Assembly: GCA_005240015.1 (NCBI GenBank) | Contig: SBBV01000502.1 | Coordinates: 1 to 5,131, forward strand | Source of the DNA: Candidatus Odyssella thessalonicensis | Lineage (GTDB): Bacteria; Pseudomonadota; Alphaproteobacteria; Bin65 | Length of the DNA: 5,131 nt | Direction of reading: 5' to 3' | Part shown: positions 1 through 5,131 of the stretch, one piece after another | Numbering within the stretch: position 1 is the first letter of the stretch | Layout: every line of letters begins with the position of its first letter | Notes under the pieces: model-generated | What the model was told of the DNA's origin: nothing | The model's input: only the letters and a program-made list of their open reading frames with translations | Databases searched by the model: none | Made by a program: the position numbers and the translations under genes

Positions 1-650
1 GATTGAGCCCGGCGACGGCGAGGCGCGGGTGCTCGACGCCGAAATCGCGCTTCAGCGCGGCCGCCGTGATCGTGCCGATGCGCACGATCTCGGCGGTGGA
101 GAGCGACTTCGGAACCTCGGCGAGCGGACGGTGGATCGTCACCGGCACGACGCGCAGCTCGTCGGCGGCGAGCATCATGGCCGGCGGGGCCTCGAGCTCG
201 GCCAGCGCCCCCAGGAACTCGGTGTGGCCGGGATGGGCGAAGCCGGCGTCGTAGAGCGGCTTCTTCTGGATGGGGGTTGGTGACGATGGCGGCCGCCTCG
301 CCGGCGAGCGCCAGGCGCGCCGCGCGCTCGATCGCGCCGATCACGGCCGACGCAGTGGCCGCACTCGGCCGTCCCGGGACGGCCGGGGCGGGCAGCCGCA
401 GCGCCAGCACGGGCAGGGCCTCGGCAAAGGTCGCGGCTGCCTCCTTGGCGGCGCCGATCGCGCGCACCGGGACCGCGAGGCCAAGCTCGGCGGCGAGGGC
501 CTTGAGCCGGTCGGGATCGTCGACGGCGGCAAACACAGGAAGGCCATCGCCGCGTCTGAGCCAGGCCTTGAGCGCGATCTCCCCGCCGATGCCGGCGGGC
601 TCGCCCATGGTCAACAGCAGCGGAGCGGAAGCGGCAAGGCCGTCAGACAC
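1..650 (-). CDS. pdxA: 4-hydroxythreonine-4-phosphate dehydrogenase PdxA, 3' end cut by window, apparent frameshift
   Basis: PdxA is the cytoplasmic NAD-dependent dehydrogenase that oxidises 4-phosphohydroxy-L-threonine in the DXP-dependent route to pyridoxal 5'-phosphate. The GTG at 650 gives the N-terminus [25 protein letters not shown]; the later ATG at 608 lies inside the conserved [10 protein letters not shown] motif, so a start upstream of it is needed. The frame reads well to IVTNP (about residue 126). There the C run opposite 272-276 seems to have one base too many. Dropping one C restores [11 protein letters not shown], the substrate-site motif GHTEF (about 141-145), [10 protein letters not shown] and the expected metal-ligand histidine in TIHRPL (about 173), continuing to LAVAGLN at the edge. 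About 216 of the usual 330 or so residues are visible. Without correction the frame stays open to base 1 but has no family similarity. The gene overlaps the end of surA by 8 bases and shows no clear Shine-Dalgarno, which suggests translational coupling. Identity is secure; whether the gene is intact is not. Confidence 0.88.
   Translation of the reverse strand, partial: MSDGLAASAPLLLTMGEPAGIGGEIALKAWLRRGDGLPVFAAVDDPDRLKALAAELGLAVPVRAIGAAKEAAATFAEALPVLALRLPAPAVPGRPSAATASAVIGAIERAARLALAGEAAAIVTNPHPEEAALRRRLRPSRPHRVPGGAGRARGPAGHDARRRRAARRAGDDPPSARRGSEVALHRRDRAHRHDHGGRAEARFRRRAPAPRRRRAQ
272..276 (-). other. Apparent +1 frameshift site in pdxA (five-base homopolymer)
   Basis: The plus strand has five G in a row, which read as five C in the pdxA sense. 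With four C the sequence reads T-N-P-I-Q-K-K-P in frame and continues into the conserved GHTEF motif. With five C it changes frame after T-N-P. The similarity on both sides is clear, so the frame change itself is well supported. The sequence alone does not say whether it is a real mutation or a base-calling error. Confidence 0.85.
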
Positions 651-1914
651 GGATGTCGACGTAGGCGGAGCGCCGCAGCTCTTTGAGGAACCGTTCGGCG
701 AAGGCGCCGACCTTCTGCCGCTGCAGCGCTTCGCGCACGTCCTTCTCGGCCGGCGGCTTGCCTGCGGGGTTGTCGGGGCAGCGCATGTAGACCGAGTAGG
801 TCTTGAGCTCCAGGAACGGCCGGCTCACCTGGTTGACCTTGAGCGGGACGATGAGCGCGCGGATTTCCGCACGCTGCTCCTGCGGCACGATCTCGTCGAC
901 GACTTGGCCGCGGCCGCCGGCATCCGAGACGGACTTCACCAGCCCGGCGCAGTCCTTGGCTTCGGCCGCGATCTTGGCGAGGCGTTCTTGCACCGCTTTG
1001 GACTGCGCCGGTGTCGGGTTTTCGGGCAGGAACAGCGTCGCCTGCGCAACCGTGATGCCCTTCACGTCGGGATTGCGGCCGCCGAACGTGCGCCGGTCCG
1101 CCACGCGCAGGATGTAGTAGCCCCCGGCGCCGCGCACCGGGCCGGCGATCTGGCCGGTCTTCAGCGGCTTCACCGCGCGCTCGATCTCGGGCTCCATCTG
1201 GCCCTCGAAGAGGAAGCCCATGTCGCCGCCGGTGGCGGCCGTGCCGGTCTGCGAGAACTGGCGCGCGAGGATCTCGAAACTCGCGCCCGCGCGCAGCTGG
1301 GCCAGGATGAATTGCGCCGTCTGCAGCACCCGCGCCTGCTGCGCCGGGGTGTCGACCGGCAGGAAAATCTCCTGCACGCGGTACTGCAGCTTGTCTTTGT
1401 TCTGCTGCAGGCGCTTCAGCACCTCGGCCACTTCGACGTCGCTGACGCGAATCTGCGGCAGGATCTTCAGCTGAATGACCTTCTGCCACGCGATCGAGGC
1501 GCGGATCTGGTCCTCGAAGGTGCGCGGATCGATGTTGCGCGCGCGCAGCATCTTGGCGAGCCCGCCGCGCTCCATGCGATTGCGGCGCTCGATCTCCGCG
1601 AGCTGGTCCTGAAGCTCCTTTTCCGTAACCTCGAGCCGCTCGCGGGCCGCCTCCTGCAGCTGGAGGCGCTCGTTGATCATCGAGCGCAGCACCTCGTTGA
1701 GCAGGCGCTGGCGGGCCTCGCCGCCCTCCGGGAGCCGCGCCCCGAGCCCCATGAAGCGGACGCGCTGCTCGAGGTCGTAGAGCGTGATCGCGTCGCGGTT
1801 CACGATGGCGGCGATGCGCCGGTCGTCGCCGCGCTGCTGCGCGGCGGCGCCGTCCGAGAGGGTCGCGGCGGCAAATGCCACCGCGGACGCAGCAAAGAAG
1901 ACCTTCAAAATCAT
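643..1914 (-). CDS. surA: Periplasmic chaperone / peptidyl-prolyl isomerase SurA
   Basis: SurA is a periplasmic chaperone of the parvulin family that escorts unfolded outer-membrane proteins, LptD among them, to the BAM complex. Starting at ATG 1914 the protein has 423 residues, close to the 428 of E. coli SurA. A signal peptide spans about 1-25 (MILKVFFAASAVAF, then a likely cut after GAAA). The SurA N-terminal chaperone domain follows at about 33-165, opening IAAIVNRDAITLYDLEQR and mostly helical. A recognisable PpiC parvulin domain lies at about 177-275 (YRVQEIFLPV, GGDMGFL, GYYILRVADR). The segment at about 288-378 is parvulin-like in layout but degenerate, and a C-terminal helix ends YVDIRV. 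The frame stays open 45 codons further upstream to a TTG at 2049 that overlaps the lptD stop, but that extension would bury the signal peptide, so 1914 is preferred. No strong Shine-Dalgarno precedes 1914. A candidate promoter lies just upstream, and pdxA overlaps the 3' end by 8 bases. Confidence 0.93.
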   Translation of the reverse strand: MILKVFFAASAVAFAAATLSDGAAAQQRGDDRRIAAIVNRDAITLYDLEQRVRFMGLGARLPEGGEARQRLLNEVLRSMINERLQLQEAARERLEVTEKELQDQLAEIERRNRMERGGLAKMLRARNIDPRTFEDQIRASIAWQKVIQLKILPQIRVSDVEVAEVLKRLQQNKDKLQYRVQEIFLPVDTPAQQARVLQTAQFILAQLRAGASFEILARQFSQTGTAATGGDMGFLFEGQMEPEIERAVKPLKTGQIAGPVRGAGGYYILRVADRRTFGGRNPDVKGITVAQATLFLPENPTPAQSKAVQERLAKIAAEAKDCAGLVKSVSDAGGRGQVVDEIVPQEQRAEIRALIVPLKVNQVSRPFLELKTYSVYMRCPDNPAGKPPAEKDVREALQRQKVGAFAERFLKELRRSAYVDIRV

Positions 1915-1944
1915 AATGCCGGCCGTGGATCGGGCAACCTTCGG

Positions 1945-1973
1945 CTTATACAAGATGCACAAAACTGCGCCAA
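1945..1973 (-). promoter_or_regulatory. Candidate sigma-70-type promoter for surA-pdxA
   Basis: On the minus strand, TTGGCG (1973-1968) is followed after exactly 17 bases by TATAAG (1950-1945). These match the -35 and -10 consensus at 4 of 6 and 5 of 6 positions. A transcript would start near 1938, leaving a leader of roughly 24 bases before the surA ATG at 1914. The site lies in the only sizeable gap between genes in the window (1915-2045) and in a locally AT-richer patch. It was found by eye; a second promoter within the operon is inference. Confidence 0.45.
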
Positions 1974-2045
1974 CACCCGCGTGCGGGCCGAAGCCGGCGC
2001 GGTTCAGCAGTCGTTCGGTCGTTCCCTTCGGCGGGCGGAGGCCGG

Positions 2046-4256
2046 TCAACGGGCCACGCGCGCTTCGCCGAGGTACTTGAGCGCGATCGAGAGCAGGAAG
2101 CGCTGCGACGGCTTCGAGTCGGTCAGGAGATCGATCGTGCGGCTATAGGTAAAGGTGACGGTGCAGCACTCGTCCTGATAGCGGGCGCCGATGCTGAGCG
2201 CGAAGGGCTGCGGGCGTGTCGAGACGAGATCGAACGCGGCCGAGCCGCTGGCGCTCCAGCGCGGCGTGATCTGCGTCGCCACCGAGAAGCGCACCTGGCG
2301 GCGGCTCGCGAACTCGCTGTTGCCGACGCGGTCGCTCAGATGGATGTAGGTGGCGGTGGCGCGCAGCGCGGGCACGCCGCCGGCAACCGCCACCTCTTGT
2401 CGGCGGAACGAGAGGTCTTCGGAATCGAGCCGGAAGCGGTAAGTGAAGCTGAGATAGTCGCCGGGCATTACGCGGAAGCGCCCGACGATATCGGACAGGT
2501 CGCGGCGGATGCCGGAGTTCTCGGGAACGTTGTCGTCGCCGAACAGGCGGTAGCTCTGCCCGACGAAGAACTCCGCCTTGCCCCCGCGGTTGCCAAAGAA
2601 GGAATTGGTAAGCCCGTAGACGACGCGGGCGCCGTCATCGATGCGGTCGCGGCCGGGAAAGCGGTTGTCCTCGAACAGGCTGAGATCGTCGAGCTCGATA
2701 TCCAGGCTGTCCTCGTTGGGGATGCGCCAGGTGTTGACGCCGGATGGCATCGCGATGAAGGCGACGCGCGGCTCGATCACGTGGCGGACATTGCCGAGCT
2801 CGCGCGCGAACGGGTAGCGCCAATCGACCTTGACCTGCGGGTAGATGCGGCCGACCGTGCCGCTGAAGCTCGCCAGGCCGCCGACCTCGTGCGCGTTGAC
2901 CCAATAGAGGTCGGCATAAAGGCTGGCGCTCGCGACGACGAGCCAGCCTGCGGGATCGGTGTAGGGCACCTGCCAGCCGCCCTTCAGCGAGATCCGCCGC
3001 GATTCCGCGCCCTCGTTGCGACCAAGCGCCAGCAGCGATGCATCAAAGTTCCAGCGGCCCCAGTCGCGCACCGGGTCGCCGACGGCGCGGAACTCGGCCA
3101 GCGGGAGCACGAACGGGATGTGATCCTGCGCCTCGCCCTGGCGCAGCGTGCGGAAATGCATCATCCGCGCGCGGATGTAGTTGCGGTCGTAGAAGCCCTC
3201 GGCGAAGGCGCTCGAGGCCAACGTGTCGCCGCCGAAGATGTTGTAGCGGCGGAGATAGGTCTTGTCGGTGACGTAGCCGGCGTCGAAGCCGGTGCGCCAA
3301 TGGCGGTCGATGTCGTAACGCAGGCGCCCGAACAGGTGGCCGCGGAACTCGTCGCCGGGCTGCCGCACCTCGTTTTCGTCGGTGCGGCGGACATAGGTGA
3401 TGCTGCCGTTGGTGGCGAGCGCGCCGCCGACGAAGCGCTGGCGATACTCGCCGAACAGCGCCACGCGCTGGCGCGTCGTGAGCAGCGGCGTGACGGTCGC
3501 GTCCTTGTCCTTGTCGATGACGATGAAATAGGGGATGCGCAGCGTCTGCCCGAGCCGGCCTTCGGAGCCGAAGGTGGGCGTCAAGAAGCCGGTGCGGCGG
3601 CGGACGGTGGGATCGGGATGGCTGAAGAACGGCAGCCAGATCACCGGCACGCCGAAGAACTCGAGCGCCGCGCTGCGGTAGTAGATGTTCTGCTTGTCCT
3701 GATCGTGGATCACGCGGCGGGCACGGATCTGCCAGAGCGGCGCGCGCGTCGGATCCTCGGGGCAGAGCCGGCACGGCGAGAAGACGACGCGCGACATTTC
3801 GTTGCGCCGGCCGTCGACGCGGATCGCGCCGTTGGCCGCGAGCTTGCTGTCGTCCGGGAACAGCATGCGGAACTGCTCCATCACGCCGTCCTTCATGTCG
3901 CGCGTGAGCTCGGCGCGCGAAGCGAACACGGTGGGAGCGCCCGGCTCGGTCAAGGTCACGTTGCCGGTGGCGATCACGCGGTTGGCGCGCTGATCGAACA
4001 CCACCTCGTCGGCGAGCACCACGCGGTCGCCCTGGAAGATGACGACGTTGCCGCGCGCGGTGACGGTGCCGCGCTCGCGGTCGTAGACGAGCTCGTTGGC
4101 GTTGATGACCACCGGGCGGCGGTCGGCCGCGGGCTGGCCGAGCGTGGTACGCATCGGCGGCGCCGTCGTCTCTGCCGCCACTTGGGACGCGCCGGCGAGG
4201 AGCGCCGCCGCCAGCGCCGCCGCCCACTTCGTTTTTCCCCTCAATCCCCCCTCCAC
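2046..4256 (-). CDS. lptD: LPS-assembly outer-membrane protein LptD (OstA/Imp)
   Basis: LptD is the outer-membrane barrel that, with the lipoprotein LptE, inserts lipopolysaccharide into the outer leaflet. The 736-residue frame has a signal peptide (about 1-28, hydrophobic AAALAAALLAGASQVAA, likely cut before ETT). An OstA/LptA-type jellyroll follows at about 48-160 (VVINANELVYDRERGTVTARGNV, in repeating beta style). The conserved linker (PLWQIRARRVIHD, FFGVPVIWLPFFSHPDP, RRRTGFLTPTFG) is at about 173-230. The LptD barrel fills the rest, with the family signature EDNRFPGRDRIDDGARVVYGL at about 529-549. The protein has exactly four cysteines: C162 and C165 (CRLC) and the adjacent pair C697-C698 (DECC), the latter matching the E. 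coli pair C724-C725. The GTG start at 4256 has AGGAG five bases upstream, over the lptG stop. A TTG at 4244, preceded by GGAGG, is an alternative start 12 bases in that keeps the signal peptide. No frame damage seen. Confidence 0.95.
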   Translation of the reverse strand: MEGGLRGKTKWAAALAAALLAGASQVAAETTAPPMRTTLGQPAADRRPVVINANELVYDRERGTVTARGNVVIFQGDRVVLADEVVFDQRANRVIATGNVTLTEPGAPTVFASRAELTRDMKDGVMEQFRMLFPDDSKLAANGAIRVDGRRNEMSRVVFSPCRLCPEDPTRAPLWQIRARRVIHDQDKQNIYYRSAALEFFGVPVIWLPFFSHPDPTVRRRTGFLTPTFGSEGRLGQTLRIPYFIVIDKDKDATVTPLLTTRQRVALFGEYRQRFVGGALATNGSITYVRRTDENEVRQPGDEFRGHLFGRLRYDIDRHWRTGFDAGYVTDKTYLRRYNIFGGDTLASSAFAEGFYDRNYIRARMMHFRTLRQGEAQDHIPFVLPLAEFRAVGDPVRDWGRWNFDASLLALGRNEGAESRRISLKGGWQVPYTDPAGWLVVASASLYADLYWVNAHEVGGLASFSGTVGRIYPQVKVDWRYPFARELGNVRHVIEPRVAFIAMPSGVNTWRIPNEDSLDIELDDLSLFEDNRFPGRDRIDDGARVVYGLTNSFFGNRGGKAEFFVGQSYRLFGDDNVPENSGIRRDLSDIVGRFRVMPGDYLSFTYRFRLDSEDLSFRRQEVAVAGGVPALRATATYIHLSDRVGNSEFASRRQVRFSVATQITPRWSASGSAAFDLVSTRPQPFALSIGARYQDECCTVTFTYSRTIDLLTDSKPSQRFLLSIALKYLGEARVAR

Positions 4257-4261
4257 GGCGG

Positions 4262-4266
4262 CTCCT
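4262..4266 (-). promoter_or_regulatory. Shine-Dalgarno of lptD overlapping the lptG stop
   Basis: The minus strand reads AGGAG, then five bases, then the GTG at 4256. The AGGAG shares bases with the TAG stop of lptG (4267-4265), so ribosomes finishing lptG would end on the lptD initiation site. This supports the GTG start and implies translational coupling. A second purine-rich stretch, GGAGG at 4254-4250, sits five bases before the TTG at 4244, so the start choice is not fully settled. Confidence 0.6.
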
Positions 4267-5038
4267 ATCCGTCTTCGACGTGGATCAGGACCGCGAGCCC
4301 GATCATGGAGCTGGCCAGCGCCGGCGCCCAGGCCGCGAGCACCGGCGGCAGGCGCGTCGAGTGGGCGAGCGCCAGCACGAGATCGGACAGGAAGAACAGC
4401 ACGAAGCCGGTGGCGATGCCGCCGGCCACCGCATAGAGCACGCCGCGCAGGCGCGTGTGGCGCAGCGAGAAGATCGCCGCGATCAGGATCATCGCGCAGT
4501 AGAGCACCGGCTCGGCCAACAGCGAGTGCCAGTGCAGGCGGTGGCTCAACGCCGAGAAGCCGGTCGCCTCGAGCGAGCGGATGAAGCGCGGCAGCTCCCA
4601 GAACGAAACCGTGGACGGCGAGGAGAAGCTGTCCTGGATGCGCGCAACCGTGAGATCGGTCTTGAACGCGTATTCGGGCAGCGCGCGCACCGGCTTCTCG
4701 GGCTCGGCGAGCCGCGCGTTGGCCAGCTTCCAGCGGCCCGGCTCGAGCTTGGCGCTCTCGGCGTCGATGCGGCCGGCGAACTCGTCCTCGCCCTTGTAGA
4801 GCAGCACCATCACCTGGCGCAGCTCGAGCTCGTTGCGCCCCACCTTCGAGGAGATGGCATGGATGACCGACTGGCCGCCACCATCGACCTGGCGCAGCCA
4901 GACGCCGCTCGAGGTCGCCGCCATCAAGTTGGAGCGCATGCGCAGATAGCGGTTCTCGAGCTGCTCGTAATGCCCGGTCATGATCGCGCCGAGCGGATTG
5001 ATCGCGGCGACCTTGACCGCGCCGAGCAGGATCGCCGC
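4265..5038 (-). CDS. lptG: LPS export permease LptG, lacking its normal N-terminus
   Basis: LptG is an inner-membrane subunit of the LptB2FG ABC exporter, which extracts lipopolysaccharide and passes it to the LptC-LptA bridge. Homology begins near 5038 with the third membrane helix (GAAILLGAVKVAAINPLGAI) and continues MTGHYEQLENRYL. The periplasmic jellyroll follows (NLMAATSSGVWLRQ through PEYAFKTDLTVARIQ), then the conserved ELPRFIRSLEATGFSALSHRLHWHSL. Three C-terminal membrane helices (about EPVLYCAMILIAAIFSL, VAGGIATGFVLFFLSDLVLAL and LPPVLAAWAPALASSMIGLAVLI) end VEDG. An internal ATG at 4981 would give 238 residues; full LptG is about 360. Upstream of about 5038 the frame stays open to the window edge but becomes arginine- and glutamate-rich (EGQRFLRRERQLVERHAEHD), unlike any membrane helix. 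There the genuine LptG-like coding lies on the opposite strand. The first two helices and the coupling-helix region are therefore missing in this orientation. The stop lies 8 bases before lptD. Confidence 0.88.
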   Translation of the reverse strand, partial: AAILLGAVKVAAINPLGAIMTGHYEQLENRYLRMRSNLMAATSSGVWLRQVDGGGQSVIHAISSKVGRNELELRQVMVLLYKGEDEFAGRIDAESAKLEPGRWKLANARLAEPEKPVRALPEYAFKTDLTVARIQDSFSSPSTVSFWELPRFIRSLEATGFSALSHRLHWHSLLAEPVLYCAMILIAAIFSLRHTRLRGVLYAVAGGIATGFVLFFLSDLVLALAHSTRLPPVLAAWAPALASSMIGLAVLIHVEDG

Positions 5039-5131
5039 GCCTCGGGCAAGCAGGAGGCGACGTTCTCGATCGTGCTCGGCATGGCGTTCTACAAGCTGCC
5101 GCTCACGGCGCAGAAAACGCTGCCCTTCGCC
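5033..5131 (+). pseudogene. lptG: Inverted fragment of the lptG N-terminal region
   Basis: The plus strand here encodes RRASGKQEATFSIVLGMAFY followed by KLPLTAQKTLPFA, open to the last base. This matches the part of LptG that follows the first membrane helix: the E. coli counterpart runs KKAGQGSYDALGAGMYTLL then SVPKDVQIFFPMA, nearly the same length and layout. It points the opposite way to the lptG body at its left and covers a portion the body lacks. About 45 residues of a normal LptG, between this fragment and the third helix, are absent from the window and would be expected beyond its right edge. The exact join cannot be fixed by eye and lies within about 5030-5045. It could be a real inversion or an artefact at an assembled sequence end. 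Confidence 0.7.

Noticed and set aside
611..1489. A 292-codon minus-strand frame overlapping surA
   Set aside because: It is a frame-shifted reading of surA, rich in R, A, G and P and without motifs, while the surA frame carries the signal peptide and parvulin domain.
1985..2035. A possible terminator hairpin after lptD, with arms GCCGAAG and CTTCGGC on the minus strand
   Set aside because: The arms are only seven bases with a loop of more than 30, and no T run follows, so it does not look like an intrinsic terminator.
277..2148. A 623-codon plus-strand open frame opposite pdxA, surA and the end of lptD
   Set aside because: It runs antisense across three genes with strong family similarity, has low-complexity composition rich in R, A, L, D and H, and lacks any recognisable domain. 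It is explained by GC-rich third codon positions of the real genes.
3043..4227. A 394-codon minus-strand frame overlapping lptD
   Set aside because: It is another frame of lptD, dominated by arginine, alanine and proline, with no family similarity.
2340..4436. A 698-codon plus-strand open frame opposite lptD and the end of lptG
   Set aside because: It is a GC-driven antisense shadow: an A, V, D, E, H and R-rich product with no domain, covering the intact lptD and the lptG-lptD junction.
5039..5131. The minus-strand extension of the lptG frame to the window edge as the true LptG N-terminus
   Set aside because: The peptide is highly charged (LRRERQLVERHAEHDRERR) where LptG should have hydrophobic helices. 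The opposite strand carries proper LptG sequence instead.

Overview
The window is high-GC bacterial DNA whose real genes are all encoded on the minus strand. Read in the direction of transcription, from right to left, the order is lptG, lptD, surA, pdxA. This is a conserved proteobacterial outer-membrane biogenesis and vitamin B6 neighbourhood; the lptD-surA-pdxA part matches the E. coli arrangement. Having lptG directly in front of lptD, together with the protein style (a PdxA beginning [11 protein letters not shown], an LptD with a C-x2-C pair after its N-terminal domain, a SurA with one clear parvulin domain), suggests an alphaproteobacterium, probably of the Rhizobiales/Hyphomicrobiales. 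That placement is inference; there is no rRNA or other taxonomic marker here.

Layout from right to left. At 5033-5131 a short stretch reads in the PLUS direction as the early part of LptG. At about 5038-4265 the minus strand carries the rest of lptG, from the third membrane helix to the C-terminus. lptD (4256-2046) follows after 8 bases and looks intact. A gap of 131 bases holds a plausible promoter and leads to surA (1914-643). pdxA begins inside the last codons of surA (650) and runs off the left edge. It needs a one-base frame correction at a run of five G (272-276) to stay homologous to its family.

The first three genes act together on the cell envelope. LptG is a membrane subunit of the LptB2FG exporter that lifts lipopolysaccharide out of the inner membrane. 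LptD is the outer-membrane barrel that inserts it at the cell surface. SurA is the periplasmic chaperone that helps barrels such as LptD fold. PdxA is a cytoplasmic enzyme of pyridoxal phosphate synthesis that shares the operon.

I found no new biological system. The two points that most deserve a second look are structural: an apparent inversion or chimeric join inside lptG near 5030-5045, and the pdxA frameshift. Either could be real gene damage, but both could also be assembly or sequencing errors, and the join lies very close to the window end. Long plus-strand reading frames opposite these genes are GC-driven shadows. I saw no tRNA, rRNA, CRISPR array, insertion sequence or convincing intrinsic terminator.
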